The translations under genes were made by a program, and so were the position numbers. From Volutella citrinella (taxonomy: Eukaryota; Ascomycota; Sordariomycetes; Hypocreales; Nectriaceae), in the NCBI GenBank assembly GCA_034401135.1, contig JAWZSP010000003.1, positions 3,100,001-3,164,000 on the forward strand: a DNA stretch of 64,000 nucleotides, written 5' to 3'. Within the stretch, counting starts at the first letter, position 1; every line of letters starts with the position of its first letter. The notes beneath the pieces were generated by a model, which worked only from the letters and a program-made list of their open reading frames with translations, searched no databases and had not been told where the DNA came from. This document shows, piece by piece, positions 48,905 to 59,432 of the stretch.

Positions 48905-49865
48905 TATGAATGCCGTGTCTTGGAAGATTTGAGGACGACTGCAAGTGTATGGTGGAAGCTTTGGATCAATAGTGCGATGCGAATGCAACAGTGAGTGGTG
49001 TGGTCTATGTCGTTGGACGTAATGTAATGGTATGAGGTGCGCCTGGCACTGGAAAGATATGCAAACCCTCTGATTGAGGATAGGAACGGAGAGCAAAGAG
49101 AATCACCACACGAAGAAGAAGGCCTGGAAGAAGTGACTACAGAGAGAAGAGAAGCGAGTTTACAGCAAGCGTGATGAGTTCCTCAGACAAGAGGACGCCA
49201 AGCTGGACTTGGAGACTTCCCCCTGGCCTTTCCAGGGGTTTCGCACCGCAGACTGAGACGTTTCACCGTGGCGGCAAAAATGGACTGATGTTGGGGCTGC
49301 CGGTGATTGGCTCTGGGCGGTCGGTGGACGTCTGGACAGCCCTAGACAGCCAGGGAAGGGAAGGCGACGCGGGCCCTGAGACGGAAAAATTACTGGCAGC
49401 TGCGTAGCTGACATGAGGCAGGTTTCGTCGTGGATCCGGACCTGGAACTTGTCGCCATGCCACATAATAGACGTACAGCTCTCACTGACAGCGCCAGTCA
49501 GGGTGCAGTTGCCAGAGACACCACAGTGCAGCGTTAGCGCAAGAAGGTGGGCAAGCCAATTGGGTCACCTTCGAGAATGATTAATTCACGTGATATTCCA
49601 CGTGATACACGTTTTATTCTGGAGGGGCGGAAAGTCGGCTGAGGAACCAACGAACCGGCGGCTGATTGGCCACTGGTGTCCTCGGACACCCTAGCACTCG
49701 CTCATCTCAATTGGGCGCGGTTCCTGGGTCCAAAAAAATCTCCAGCTCGTGTGAGAAGGCCGCTCCAAAGGGCTCGATACACAAGTGGCATCCGGCGTAC
49801 CTCATCTACACACCAATTGATCCCCCCCGAAGTCGCCTCCGTGAGCGACCGGACCCTTGCCGGCC
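48905..49865. promoter_or_regulatory. Divergent promoter region, 82-residue gene / uS5m gene
   Basis: A 961-bp spacer between divergent starts. It contains the paired CACGTG elements listed separately. Open frames here are short and lack credible products. Confidence 0.5.
49586..49606. promoter_or_regulatory. Paired CACGTG (Cbf1/bHLH-type) sites
   Basis: Two CACGTG cores, 49587-49592 and 49599-49604, lie 12 bp apart start to start. On the minus strand both read ATCACGTG, which matches the core recognised by Cbf1-type bHLH factors. They sit about 270 bp upstream of the uS5m start. Factor identity is inference. Confidence 0.4.
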
Positions 49866-51459
49866 ATGAGCGTCGCACGACCGGCGCGCAGCCTCCTCGG
49901 CCGCTGCCTCACACCGTCTCGAACGACTCCCGCTATCCCGTGCCACCAGTTCCATACTTCGCCGCCACGAGCAAAGCGGAGATCGCGTTTCCGCAATGTC
50001 AAGGCCGAGGAGCTGGGTTTGACCAGCAGCCCCGAGAAACTCGAGAGATTCCAGAGGGAGAAGCTTCCCGAGGCCTCCAAGGATGACATTGCCAAGCTCA
50101 AGGCCCGGTACACGGCCGAGCAGTTCGCTGCCCTCGAAGCCGGAGAGGCGGCCGTCGACCCAAAGGACATGATCATGCAGGGTCGGTTACGTGACGACCC
50201 TTACAAGCCCGACTACATCGATGACTACGCCGTGCTGGATCCTCGATACGACGTCAAGCCCGAGGTCGACGGCACCCCGACGGAGCCAGAGTGGCTGGAA
50301 CGGAGCGAGTGGATCGACAACTACGGAGAGCGCATGCGATTGCTCACCGACAAGAAGACGAGCGACCAGCTCACCCGAGCCATGGTCCGCGCCCTGCGAC
50401 GAGTCAAGGAGAGCAACGGCGAGGAGCTAATCGACCTCACCAAGGAAGAGCTCGAGGACATTGAGAAGGATCCCGAGCTGGCCAAGCGCTACCTGATTGA
50501 GGAGGATGGGCCGGAGCCCGACGCCGAGGCGTCTGGCCCCGAGTTCATGACGCGTGCGCAGGCCATGAAGCTGGACAAGGACGTCGACGCCGAGTGGAAG
50601 AAGGAGCTGGACAAGATTGCTGAGTTTGGCAGCCAGGGCGAGGTGGAGCCGACGAGGCTCGAGCTGATGCAGGAAGGCCCTGCGGGCGTCGACCGTATCA
50701 ACACGGCCGAGGCCGCGGATCTGGGCAAGGTCCCCGGCGTCCAGGGCCTGTACAAGTCGGCCGTCGACCCGGAGGATCAGGGCCAGGACGACTCGGGCAA
50801 GTTCCAGGAGATCAAGCGCCTGACGGGCCTGACTCTCAAGGATATCCAGTCCCTCCTGACAAAGTCCCTCGTCACCCGCTGGGTCGCCAACCAGACCCGT
50901 CTGGGCAAGGTGCGCAGCACCTCCGTCATTGCCATCGCCGGCAACGGCAACGGCCGCCTCGGCCTGGGCATGGCCAAGTCGACGGAGCCCGGTGTGGCCG
51001 ACGAGACGGCCCAGATGCTGGCGATTCGCAACATGAAGCCCATCCGCCGCTACGAGAACCGCACCATCTTTGGCGATGTGTCGGCCAAGATCTCCGGCAC
51101 CGTCGTCGAGCTCAAGGCCCGACCTCCTGGTACGTCTGGGGAAACGCACTCCATAACCCCATTCCCCTTCTTGCCCTATCCCCCCCCTTACCCTGCTCTG
51201 AGCAATGACGCAAGATGCTAACATTGGTTTCCTCCCAGGCTTTGGCCTTCGCTGCCCCCACCGCATCTTTGAGATGTGCCGCGCCGCAGGCATCCACGAC
51301 ATTGCAGCGCGCATGCCGCGGTCCAAGAACCCCATGAACTCGGTCAAGGCCGCCTACAAGGCGCTGACGAACCAGCCGGACCCGGAGCAGATTGCCATCG
51401 GCCGCGGCAAGAAGCTGGTGGACGTGCGCAAAGTCTACTATGGCGGCGCTGTATATTAA
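49866..51459 (+). CDS. MRPS5: Mitochondrial small-subunit ribosomal protein uS5m (Mrps5)
   Basis: Exons 49866-51129 and 51239-51459, with a 109-bp intron (GTACGT donor, TGCTAAC branch, CCCAG acceptor, phase 1), encode 494 residues. The first 40 residues are basic and hydroxylated (ARPARSLLGRCLTPSRTT), a mitochondrial presequence. A long acidic N-terminal extension typical of fungal uS5m follows. The S5 N-terminal domain starts near 340 (TRWVANQTRLGKVRSTSVIA; GNGNGRLGLGMAKS), and the S5 C-terminal domain near 421 (GFGLRCPHRIFEMC; GIHDIAARM). It is part of the mitoribosome small subunit near the mRNA entry and decoding region. The intron falls between the two S5 domains. Confidence 0.94.
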
Positions 51460-51998
51460 ACAACAGGCACGCCCGGCCACCTTGACCCCCCCAAACCTCG
51501 TATTGCATTACCTACGGGGAGAGGAGGGGGAAGGGAAGCGGGTTGTATCCTGTGATGTATTCTGTACCTATTAGCTGTTGGTGGTTTTGGCTCTCTCAAA
51601 TAGGCGGGAGACCGTCCTAGAGGCAGGCAGTGTACGTATAGTAGTAGTAGTAGTAGTAGTAGAAGAAGAAGACAAAATTTTCAATAGTATGACAACACTC
51701 TTGGGCCTTGCTTTCCGTCATGAATCGTGTCGTTCGTTGGGTATCATTGACTATCCTTTTGTTCCATTCCCTCGTATGCTTGTCTCGTGGCGGTGCGTAC
51801 CAGATGACTGGCTTGCTCAAGGCAGCCGATCATGGGTACCCGTGCCATGAAAGATCGTGCAAGCCTCAGCTCTCAGCCAGCCATTGTCTGTAGGGAAAAG
51901 TCCCATCGAACCGTACTCTCTGCCAGTCACGCGCTCAAGATGGAACATCTTGCCAGGGCAGCTCGTGTGGGGGACCCCGGGGTGGCCATCGGGCAGCT
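51460..51998. other. Convergent 3' region with trinucleotide repeat
   Basis: 539 bp between the stops of MRPS5 and DAD3. It contains a (GTA)n run at about 51640-51662 followed by (AGA)n to about 51671. No gene is seen. Confidence 0.6.
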
Positions 51999-52419
51999 TC
52001 ACTCCTGGTGTGCCCCCGACTGGTCGCCCCAGTCAATCTCCTGCTGCAGAACGATGCTGTACACGCTCGCCTTGAGTAGCGTAAAGGCAAGGCTCGTCTT
52101 GCGCTCGAGCTCGCGCAGGCTGTCGAGGATCTCCGTGCTGGGGTTGGAAGCGAGGTGGTCGAGAATGGTAGCGAGCTGGGACGGTCAAGGGGGGATCCCC
52201 CGCATGTTAGTCTTCGGTTCACGTCCTGCGTAGCATCACCCATGAGGCCTGGCCACAGCGCTGAGTGACGCGGATGGGAGAGGGTTGGAAGCGCACCTTG
52301 TTCATGTTGTCGGCTAGGCGCTCGTACTCATCGAGCACTTCCTGCTGGAGCGGCGTCAATTCGGGCTGCGAGAGCAGGCCGACGCCGCCACCACCACTCG
52401 TTGACGCGCCGTGTTCCAT
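51999..52419 (-). CDS. DAD3: DASH complex subunit Dad3
   Basis: Two exons, 52297-52419 and 51999-52175, with a 121-bp intron (GTGCGC donor, CTAAC branch site, CCCAG acceptor, phase 0), encode 99 residues. After a Gly/Ser-rich start, residues 20-41 read PELTPLQQEVLDEYERLADN, and exon 2 continues with ILDHLASNPSTEILDSLREL and a closing FTLLKASVYSIVLQQEI; this pattern is diagnostic of Dad3. Dad3 is one of the ten DASH/Dam1 subunits that couple kinetochores to spindle microtubules. Because both exons are short, this gene is easy to miss. Confidence 0.93.
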
Positions 52420-52961
52420 TGTGGTCGCGGGGGCGCGCAAGTGTTGATTGAGCGTTGTGGTGTTGACGCGATCCGAGGACTACCCAAAAGCTTCGGTACC
52501 TCTTGCAGGTGACGTTTTGGAGGCCCACCCGCACCTTCATAGTGGGGCAGTTGCTGTCAGGGTCTCCTCCCACATAGCAGGAACAGCCTCACAGCAAGCC
52601 ACAGAATTCAGCAACAATGCAGTCACCATCTTTTGCGTGCGGTCATGACTTAATCGAATTTTCTTGTCGACTAGAAACTATATATATAAGGAAATGATGT
52701 AGAGAATAGTGGCGATGCGTGACAGCAACCTCGTCTTGCATCAGCCACGCCAACAAAAGACATGAATCCGCTCGAGAAGCCATCGGAAGAGGCTGGCTCG
52801 GCTTCGAAACACGCCCACCTTGTCCTTTGACCTCTTCAACACAAGACAACTCCAATCCCAAAAGCAAAACAAGAGCCAAAAGCATTCGCTCGACCTAAAA
52901 CCCAATTCACCGTTTCTCCAAATCTTCGTCACAATCGTCCTACTGTCCACCTCTCTCCCCC
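52420..52961. other. DAD3 promoter / coiled-coil gene 3' UTR
   Basis: A TA-rich element (actatatatataag) at about 52677-52690 lies 260 bp upstream of the DAD3 start and could act as its TATA region. The remainder should be the 3' UTR of the large minus-strand gene. No gene is seen. Confidence 0.45.
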
Positions 52962-55900
52962 TCATGGACCGTACACAACCAGCTCATTGCCCTCGGCCTC
53001 GATTTCACTAGGCCCCAGGCTGTGCCGCCCGACAGCGCTCTCCGTCCACTCGCTCGCGGTGTCACTGTACTCACTATAGCTATCCGTGTACATGTCGGTG
53101 CTATTTGTGATGACCGTGCCGCGGCTGCTTCGTCGAAGAGTGTCCGTGTCACTCTCATGACCACCCTCGCCGTTTATGGAGGAGTTGAGAGCGGTGGTGT
53201 CATCGCCTGGCAAATCAGATCCGGGATGCATTCGCCGCGAGTCATTCTCGTCCGTCTCCTCCTCGACCGTCTCATTCAGGCCGAGGTTCTCCTTGTCTTG
53301 ATCAAGGCTGTTGTCCAGATCTCCGCCCCAGCTTCGCTTGCGATAGGCCTTTCCCCGCCCAGCGGGTGTCCTCACGCTCTGGCTCCGCTTAAAGCCCGTT
53401 GCAGCCACGTTGTTATTGATCTGGCTCAGTGATACGATTCTCCGGCCCGCACCGCCCTGCGCCGGTGGTGCCAGACTGCGGCGGGCAGCGAGGGCCATGC
53501 TGACGGCTGGCTTGGGCGTCGCCTGGCCGGCACCATCCCCATTGACCGAAGGCTTCTTGACACGCTTGCGGCTCATAGCATCTCCGCCCTTGCTTGCCTT
53601 AGACATGAGGAGAACACGTGAGTGGTCCATGACACCCTCCAGGATGCGTCGCTCGAGGTGCTCGGCTCGGCCTTCCATGTCGTAGAGCTCGTCCTTGCGC
53701 AGCCGCAAAGCCGTCTCCAGAGATGATACATCCCCAGTCAAGCGGGTCTTCTGTCGGATCAGGCTCTCCTGTTCGGTCCTGAGGCTCATGACGCTCTGTC
53801 GAAGTCGCTCCTCCTCGTCCCGCAGGCTGAGGATGGAAGCCTCGACATGATCCTTCTCCGCAAGCTTACGCTCCACAGCAAGCGTCGTGTCCTGCAGCGT
53901 CTTTTCGTGGTCCTCGTGCTCGTCGGCGATGCGCTGCTTCTGAGCGGACAGGAACTCGGAGATATCGGCCGCCGTCTTGACAACTGAAGCGTGGACCTTG
54001 TCGAGAGACTCCAAGCGAGCAAAGGCCTCCTCGGCGTTTGCATTGTTCTCAACCAGCTTGTCGAGCTTGTCATGCACGCGAGCGTCATCGTACTTCTGCT
54101 CGAGAAGAAGCGTGAGTCGCTCTCGAACCTCACTGTCATCATACTTGTCGTCCATCAGCTTGTCCAGACGCTCCCGGACCTCGGTGTCGTCATATTTCTG
54201 CGTCAAGACAAGGGCAAGCTGGTCCCGAACCTCAGTGTCGTCATATTTTTGCTCAATGAGACGGTCAAGCCTCTCACGAACTTCTGTATCGTCGTATTTC
54301 TGCGCCAAGACAAGAGCAAGCTTGTCCCGAACCTCGGTGTCGTCGTACTGTTGCTCAATGAGACGATCGAGCCTCTCACGAACTTCTGTATCATCATACT
54401 TCAGAGCCATGAGCTTCTGTAGTTGCTCGCGAACCTCCGAGTCATCGTATTTTTGCTCCACGAGCTTGTTGAGCTTCTCGTGCACCTCGGTGTTGTCGTA
54501 CTTCTCGGGCGGGAGCAACATCTTCAGCTCCTCCGGGGGCTTGGACTCGACAATCTGGTGCTGCAGCTCAGTGGAAGACACCTTGGAGTGCTCAAAGTGC
54601 TCGCCGACGAGGAGAAGGACGTCCTTCACGGCCTCGAGTATCTTTGGCTGGTAGTCACCAACCTCGCCCTTCAAGCCCTCCACCGCGGTAAGCGCTTGAG
54701 CAACCTGGTCGCGAGTCTGCTGGTGTTCAGTCTTGCCGTTGGTATGATTCTCGTCATTCTTGGTCACCAACTCCTCCACCTTGGTGAACACTGTCTTGGA
54801 GGCCTCCTCCATCTTCTCCATAGAGTCGGTCACGGTGGAGCCAAGAGTGTCGATGAGAAGCTTGAGCTCATCTGCGACGGCCTTGCTGCCTACGACAGCT
54901 TCCTCCATGGTGAGGTCACGAGCTTCACTGACGGAACTCTTGTCGTCCAGCATCTTCTGCACCTCTTCGTACTTGCCCATCAACTCTCCAATCTTTTCGT
55001 CGATTTTGGCGCCGAGAGAGGTGGCGGCTTCTTCAAGCTTCTCGTTTGATTCCAACTTGACTCCAGCCATGACGGTTTTGGAATCCTCGAATTCCAACTT
55101 CATCGTCTCCATCATCTCCTTGAGATCGGTACCAACATCTTCGTTCTTGTCCATCTTGGCGCCCATAGTCTCAAGCAGCTTACTGATGGACTCGATCCCC
55201 GTGGAACCTTCATCAAGCTTTGTCTTGATGGTGCCATGGAATTCTTCAAGGAAGTGCTTAACCTCGGTCACTCGCTCACCGACGCCCGTCATCTCCTGAT
55301 TTCGGACCTCGACAGCTTTTGTGGAGGATTCCACCGAAGTATCCAGCTTTTCTTGGAACTCCTTGACAATGGCCTCCAGGCTGCTAATGTCTTCCTTCTT
55401 GGCGAGAGTATCAAGTGCGTTGCCAGCTAGACCATCGAGAGCAGGTTTGATCTCTCCATCGAGAGCAGTCTTGATCTCCAAAACAATAGTCTCAACCGCT
55501 TCGACATCAGTTCTTGAGACTCGCTCTGGGTTCTCGCTCTCCTTGACGGCCTGCTCTTTGATCTCGTCGAGGCCGGCCTGGAGCTGTGAGATCAGTGTCT
55601 CGAGAGTGGTAAGCTCCTCCGTGCGAGAGACTGATGCTAGTTCCGTACTAATACCCGTAATAGACTCGCGGGTTTCAAGTACCAAAGTCTCAAGGGCATC
55701 GACGTGGTCCTTACGGACTACCTGCTCGCCGTCAATCAGATCGTCGAGGCGGGCTTTGGTGTTGCGCAGAATTGTCTCGATGGCTTCAACGTCGTCCTTG
55801 GAGGCCACATCGTCCTTGGAGCCAATATCTCCTCTGGCAGTGGACTCCGCTTTCGCCTCTGTGGTCTGGGGTGCCACAGGTTCGCGGAGACTAATCTCGT

Positions 55901-58900
55901 CGACCGACGCCTGGACTTTTTCGATCATTTCCTCCATGCGGGCGACATCCTCCTTCTGGATCATGCTGGCGGTTTCACCGTCCATGGCGTCGACCTTGAT
56001 GCTCAGCTGGGTAATCAACATTTCAAGGTTTTTGATATCGTCTTGCTTGACAACGTCTGTGGGCACCACGGCCTGTGCTTCATCTTTGGAAATGGCCGCC
56101 AAAGCACGCTCGTCCGTCTTGTCGCGGAGTGTCTCGATATCAGACCGGACGGATTCAAGGCCAGCTTTCAACGCATCAAGGATAGCATCGTTGGGAGTGC
56201 TATCGACAGAAGCAACAGCCTTCTCGCTGTTGTTCTCCTTGAGGTCGCCGATGTCAGAGCGGACGGCCTCCAATCCAGCCTTGAGGGCGTCGAGGATCTC
56301 GTCGTTGGCGGTTTGATCGACCACAGGAGCGACAGCTTTTTCGTTGTTGCTCTCACGCAGAGTTTCAATGTCGGAGCGAACGGAATCCAGTCCTTCCTTC
56401 AGAGCGACGAGAATCTCGTCACTATCGGCCTGTTCAAGCGAAGAGGCCTTCTCGTTGCTCTCTCGTAGCTCCTCAATGTCGGAACGAATAGCATCAAGGC
56501 CAGATTTGAGCGAATCAAGGAGGTCATCACTATTGGAAACCTCTGAAGACGCGGCCGAGTTTTTATGGCCCTCTCGCATAACCCCAATGTCGCTCCGGAC
56601 AGCCTCCAGGCCATCTCTGAGCGATTCCAGGAGATCGCTGTTTGCTGACGGCGCAGTGTCCAGAGTAGTGAGTGCTCTGTCATTGCCATCTCGCAGAGAA
56701 TCGATGTCAGCGCGAACCGAGTCGAGGCCGGACTTGAGAGCATCCAAGATCTCGTCGTTGGCGGTGAGATCTGTAGGCTTATTGGTGACACGGTCGATGC
56801 CAGCACGGAGATCGTTGAGCCCATCGTTGAGGGCGTCCAGAATCTCGCTGGTCTCGGCTCGGGGTCGAAGGATTTCCTGTCGCATGTTGTTGAAGCCAGT
56901 ATTGAGTGCTTCCATCACTTCAACGTTGCTGGTGGGGGGTGGTGCAGCAGGCACCATCGAAGAGTTGACTACTTCATGAAGGCCTTCGAGTTCAACTTGA
57001 AGCTGCTCACGCGACTCCTCGTTTGACTGCTTAATCAGGCCACTAATCTCAGCCTTGAAGTCGTCCAGCGACTTGAGCATGTCATCGAGGAATTCTTCCT
57101 GCCCAGCAACACCAGTGGCGCGGTCGACATAGCTCTCAATTGCAACCCGGAGGCTCTCCAAGCCGTCCTTGGTGGCATCCAGGACTTGCTCGGTATCGCG
57201 GCCATTGGCCGCCACGTTTTCCTTGGCCTCTTCAGAAACAGCCTTGAACTCGCGCCTTAGCAGCAGCACGACGTCTTCCAGGCGCCGCGTAATGTCAGTG
57301 TTATCGGAAGGAATCGGGGCCAGAGCTCGGGAGGAGGTCAAGTCCAAGTCGTGGAGCCCCTCCTTGACTGCATGAACCATGTCTTCGTGAGTGAGTTCAT
57401 TGGAGTTGGTTGGGCCAACGACTGGGAACTCGAATTCCTCGAGGCAGTCTCGCACAGCGTCAATGATTTCGTCCCTGGAGACGGACGCAGGAGTGTCAAC
57501 CTGGGGAGGCACAAAGTGCTTCAAACCTTCAACAACGGCTGTGAACACCTCGTCTCTCGAAGCGGCAGGCGGCCTGTCATCGCGGGGTGCGTAGTCCTGA
57601 AGTCCTTGCTTGAGGCAGTCCAGAACTTCGTCTCGCTCTAGACCAAGCTGCTGGACTTCAATCTCGGGCTTGTAGTTCTCCCAGGCTTCTTTGACAGCTT
57701 GGATGACATCATCTCGGCTGAGATCTGGTGCTTCGCCTCGAGAAGCCTCGTTGTCTCGAAGGGCCGCTCGCATGGCGTTGTAAATCTCCTGGTAGTCGAC
57801 GGCAGTCTTCTGAGTGTTAACCGACGCAGCGGATTGACGCCTATGTTCTCGGAGGACATGGTTGAGTTGATCCTTCATCTGCTCGAGCCCCTCGTCGATG
57901 ACCCGTGCCACCTCGTCCTTGCTTGGCGCGTCGTGCTCCTCAACGCCACGGCGAGAAGCCTGCTGCTCAAGCCTCCTGCCGATCTCACGACCCATGCCCA
58001 GAACCTCACCGCGAAGCTCCCGGACGAGAGCCTTCACCTCTGCGGTTAGGCCACCTCCCTGAGCAACGCTGTCCTTGACGGAGCGGATGATACTGATGAA
58101 ATCGTCGTTGAGGAGCTCCGACCCACGGCTGGGCTCAGAGTTACTCCTAGACTCATTCTTCATGACATGTGAGACGGGGCCGCTCTTGGGCCGTTGGATG
58201 CCCAAGTCCGACCCAATACCCGAATCTGCTGGGTTTCCGAGAATCATGGCTTGATCAGCTTGTGATTTGATCTGCTCGGCGAGCTCGTTGATTTTGGCCG
58301 ATGTAGCCATGCCAGACAACTGGCTCGACACTTCAGCCAAGCGGCGTACGAGAGATTCCTGACCTTCCTTGGTGCCCATCTCTCGAATAATCTTCTCAAG
58401 CAGGGCAATGGAGGCGGGCCCCTCGGATCCGACCAGGGAGGGCGTGCTCACCGAGGCACGCTCGATAGACTCAGAAAAGCTCTTCGGGGATGGGATTCTA
58501 GGAAGTTGGTAGGCTCTGGTGGTGGTAGGAGATGTGTTGTGCGGCTTGTTGTCCAGGTAAAAGCCACCAAAGGGATCCTTGGCAGATGCCTGCCGGCTAG
58601 TAGTGTCGCTCCCACCATTGGTGATGAGGTCTCGTAAGCTCTTTCGAATATCCTCATCCCGCGTGGTAGTGGCTTCTCGTAGGCTGAGCAGGTCTGTTGC
58701 ATTGTCTCTGCTCCGACGGCTCAGCTGCGACATCTCTTTCTGGAGGGAAGTGGCGATATTTGTGAGGCTCAGAATCTGGTTTGATAGCTGGTCCAGGGAC
58801 TGGGAATGTTTGGTAATGGCGGTGGAGCCATTTGTGATGTTAGAGAGCGGTGCCTCCACCTCCCTGGGAGTCGAATGCGAGGGCATGTTTTGTAGAGCGA

Positions 58901-59432
58901 GCATAGTCGATGACTGAGGAGGGGTATTCTCACCGAGAATGCTCTGAGGAGGAGGCCGTCGCACGGTAGGTCGGACGATTGGCGTCAGGCTAGGGCCTGG
59001 AGTGGGTGAGGAGCTCATGGAGTCTCTGTCGCTGGGCCGGGATTCCGAACCCGTAGTAGAGCGAACTGGCGTCTCGGGGCGAGGATACTTCTCGGGAGAC
59101 TTGGTAGGTGAACCATGGGGACTGCCGTTCCCTTCAATGATGTAGCCCAAGTCTCGAACAGCCGAGGGCTGCAGGGACTGCATGCGCCGGTGAGCGGCAC
59201 CCTTGACGAGGGCTCGCTCCGGAGATGCGTCGTGGGCTCGCCTGCTAGATGGCACCAGAGCGCTCTCACGAGCCCGCTCGTTAAGCGCGGCGTGGGCGGA
59301 CAGGATGGCAGCCGAGGTTCCCGCCCGCGACGAAAGAGGCGACTGGGGATTCAGAGGAAGAGGGGGCGGTCGCCGGTCAGGGTCAGAGCTATCCCACCTG
59401 TTTTGAACGGTCAGCCGGCGCAAGAACGACAT
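52962..59432 (-). CDS. Giant coiled-coil repeat protein, 2156 residues
   Basis: One uninterrupted exon from the ATG at 59430-59432 (MSFLRRLTVQNRWDSSDPDR); an ATG 13 codons upstream is in frame but less likely. Residues 1-230 are disordered, Ser/Pro-rich. From about 240 to 1950 the protein is almost wholly helical and acidic, with long coiled coils. It holds a ~37-residue repeat family around DEILDALK.GL..VRSDI..L and a perfectly spaced 17-residue array (nine copies). A further 130 residues of coiled coil include KNANAEEAFARLES-like and LRTEQESLIRQKTRLTGDV segments. The tail (last ~270 residues) is basic then acidic, ending ELVVYGP. There is no ATPase or motor motif. Similar fungal proteins are often labelled chromosome segregation ATPase without support; a scaffold or tether, for example at septa or the cell cortex, is possible but unproven. 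Confidence 0.85.
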   Translation of the reverse strand: MSFLRRLTVQNRWDSSDPDRRPPPLPLNPQSPLSSRAGTSAAILSAHAALNERARESALVPSSRRAHDASPERALVKGAAHRRMQSLQPSAVRDLGYIIEGNGSPHGSPTKSPEKYPRPETPVRSTTGSESRPSDRDSMSSSPTPGPSLTPIVRPTVRRPPPQSILGENTPPQSSTMLALQNMPSHSTPREVEAPLSNITNGSTAITKHSQSLDQLSNQILSLTNIATSLQKEMSQLSRRSRDNATDLLSLREATTTRDEDIRKSLRDLITNGGSDTTSRQASAKDPFGGFYLDNKPHNTSPTTTRAYQLPRIPSPKSFSESIERASVSTPSLVGSEGPASIALLEKIIREMGTKEGQESLVRRLAEVSSQLSGMATSAKINELAEQIKSQADQAMILGNPADSGIGSDLGIQRPKSGPVSHVMKNESRSNSEPSRGSELLNDDFISIIRSVKDSVAQGGGLTAEVKALVRELRGEVLGMGREIGRRLEQQASRRGVEEHDAPSKDEVARVIDEGLEQMKDQLNHVLREHRRQSAASVNTQKTAVDYQEIYNAMRAALRDNEASRGEAPDLSRDDVIQAVKEAWENYKPEIEVQQLGLERDEVLDCLKQGLQDYAPRDDRPPAASRDEVFTAVVEGLKHFVPPQVDTPASVSRDEIIDAVRDCLEEFEFPVVGPTNSNELTHEDMVHAVKEGLHDLDLTSSRALAPIPSDNTDITRRLEDVVLLLRREFKAVSEEAKENVAANGRDTEQVLDATKDGLESLRVAIESYVDRATGVAGQEEFLDDMLKSLDDFKAEISGLIKQSNEESREQLQVELEGLHEVVNSSMVPAAPPPTSNVEVMEALNTGFNNMRQEILRPRAETSEILDALNDGLNDLRAGIDRVTNKPTDLTANDEILDALKSGLDSVRADIDSLRDGNDRALTTLDTAPSANSDLLESLRDGLEAVRSDIGVMREGHKNSAASSEVSNSDDLLDSLKSGLDAIRSDIEELRESNEKASSLEQADSDEILVALKEGLDSVRSDIETLRESNNEKAVAPVVDQTANDEILDALKAGLEAVRSDIGDLKENNSEKAVASVDSTPNDAILDALKAGLESVRSDIETLRDKTDERALAAISKDEAQAVVPTDVVKQDDIKNLEMLITQLSIKVDAMDGETASMIQKEDVARMEEMIEKVQASVDEISLREPVAPQTTEAKAESTARGDIGSKDDVASKDDVEAIETILRNTKARLDDLIDGEQVVRKDHVDALETLVLETRESITGISTELASVSRTEELTTLETLISQLQAGLDEIKEQAVKESENPERVSRTDVEAVETIVLEIKTALDGEIKPALDGLAGNALDTLAKKEDISSLEAIVKEFQEKLDTSVESSTKAVEVRNQEMTGVGERVTEVKHFLEEFHGTIKTKLDEGSTGIESISKLLETMGAKMDKNEDVGTDLKEMMETMKLEFEDSKTVMAGVKLESNEKLEEAATSLGAKIDEKIGELMGKYEEVQKMLDDKSSVSEARDLTMEEAVVGSKAVADELKLLIDTLGSTVTDSMEKMEEASKTVFTKVEELVTKNDENHTNGKTEHQQTRDQVAQALTAVEGLKGEVGDYQPKILEAVKDVLLLVGEHFEHSKVSSTELQHQIVESKPPEELKMLLPPEKYDNTEVHEKLNKLVEQKYDDSEVREQLQKLMALKYDDTEVRERLDRLIEQQYDDTEVRDKLALVLAQKYDDTEVRERLDRLIEQKYDDTEVRDQLALVLTQKYDDTEVRERLDKLMDDKYDDSEVRERLTLLLEQKYDDARVHDKLDKLVENNANAEEAFARLESLDKVHASVVKTAADISEFLSAQKQRIADEHEDHEKTLQDTTLAVERKLAEKDHVEASILSLRDEEERLRQSVMSLRTEQESLIRQKTRLTGDVSSLETALRLRKDELYDMEGRAEHLERRILEGVMDHSRVLLMSKASKGGDAMSRKRVKKPSVNGDGAGQATPKPAVSMALAARRSLAPPAQGGAGRRIVSLSQINNNVAATGFKRSQSVRTPAGRGKAYRKRSWGGDLDNSLDQDKENLGLNETVEEETDENDSRRMHPGSDLPGDDTTALNSSINGEGGHESDTDTLRRSSRGTVITNSTDMYTDSYSEYSDTASEWTESAVGRHSLGPSEIEAEGNELVVYGP
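54045..54503 (-). repeat. Nine tandem 51-bp units encoding a 17-residue repeat
   Basis: Within the giant coiled-coil gene. Exactly 459 bp, nine units of 51 bp with no length change; consensus KYDDTEVRERLDRLIEQ. Units alternate partly between RERLDRLIEQ-like and RDQLALVLTQ-like endings, which suggests pairwise duplication. Confidence 0.95.
56100..56930 (-). repeat. About eight degenerate ~37-residue repeats in the coiled-coil gene
   Basis: Each unit has a helix of the form DEILDALKSGLDSVRADI followed by a short acidic linker. Units vary from about 24 to 39 residues, so this array is older or less constrained than the 17-residue array. More distant relatives (for example DEVLDCLKQGLQDY) occur further towards the N-terminus, at about 57300-57700. 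Confidence 0.85.

Noticed and set aside
50427..51347. 306-codon minus-strand frame opposite the uS5m gene
   Set aside because: It overlaps a complete uS5m coding region, crosses its intron and has no recognisable product.
53977..56316. Long plus-strand frames opposite the coiled-coil gene
   Set aside because: They are Ser/Leu-rich antisense reflections of the Glu/Asp/Lys-rich repeat codons on the minus strand.
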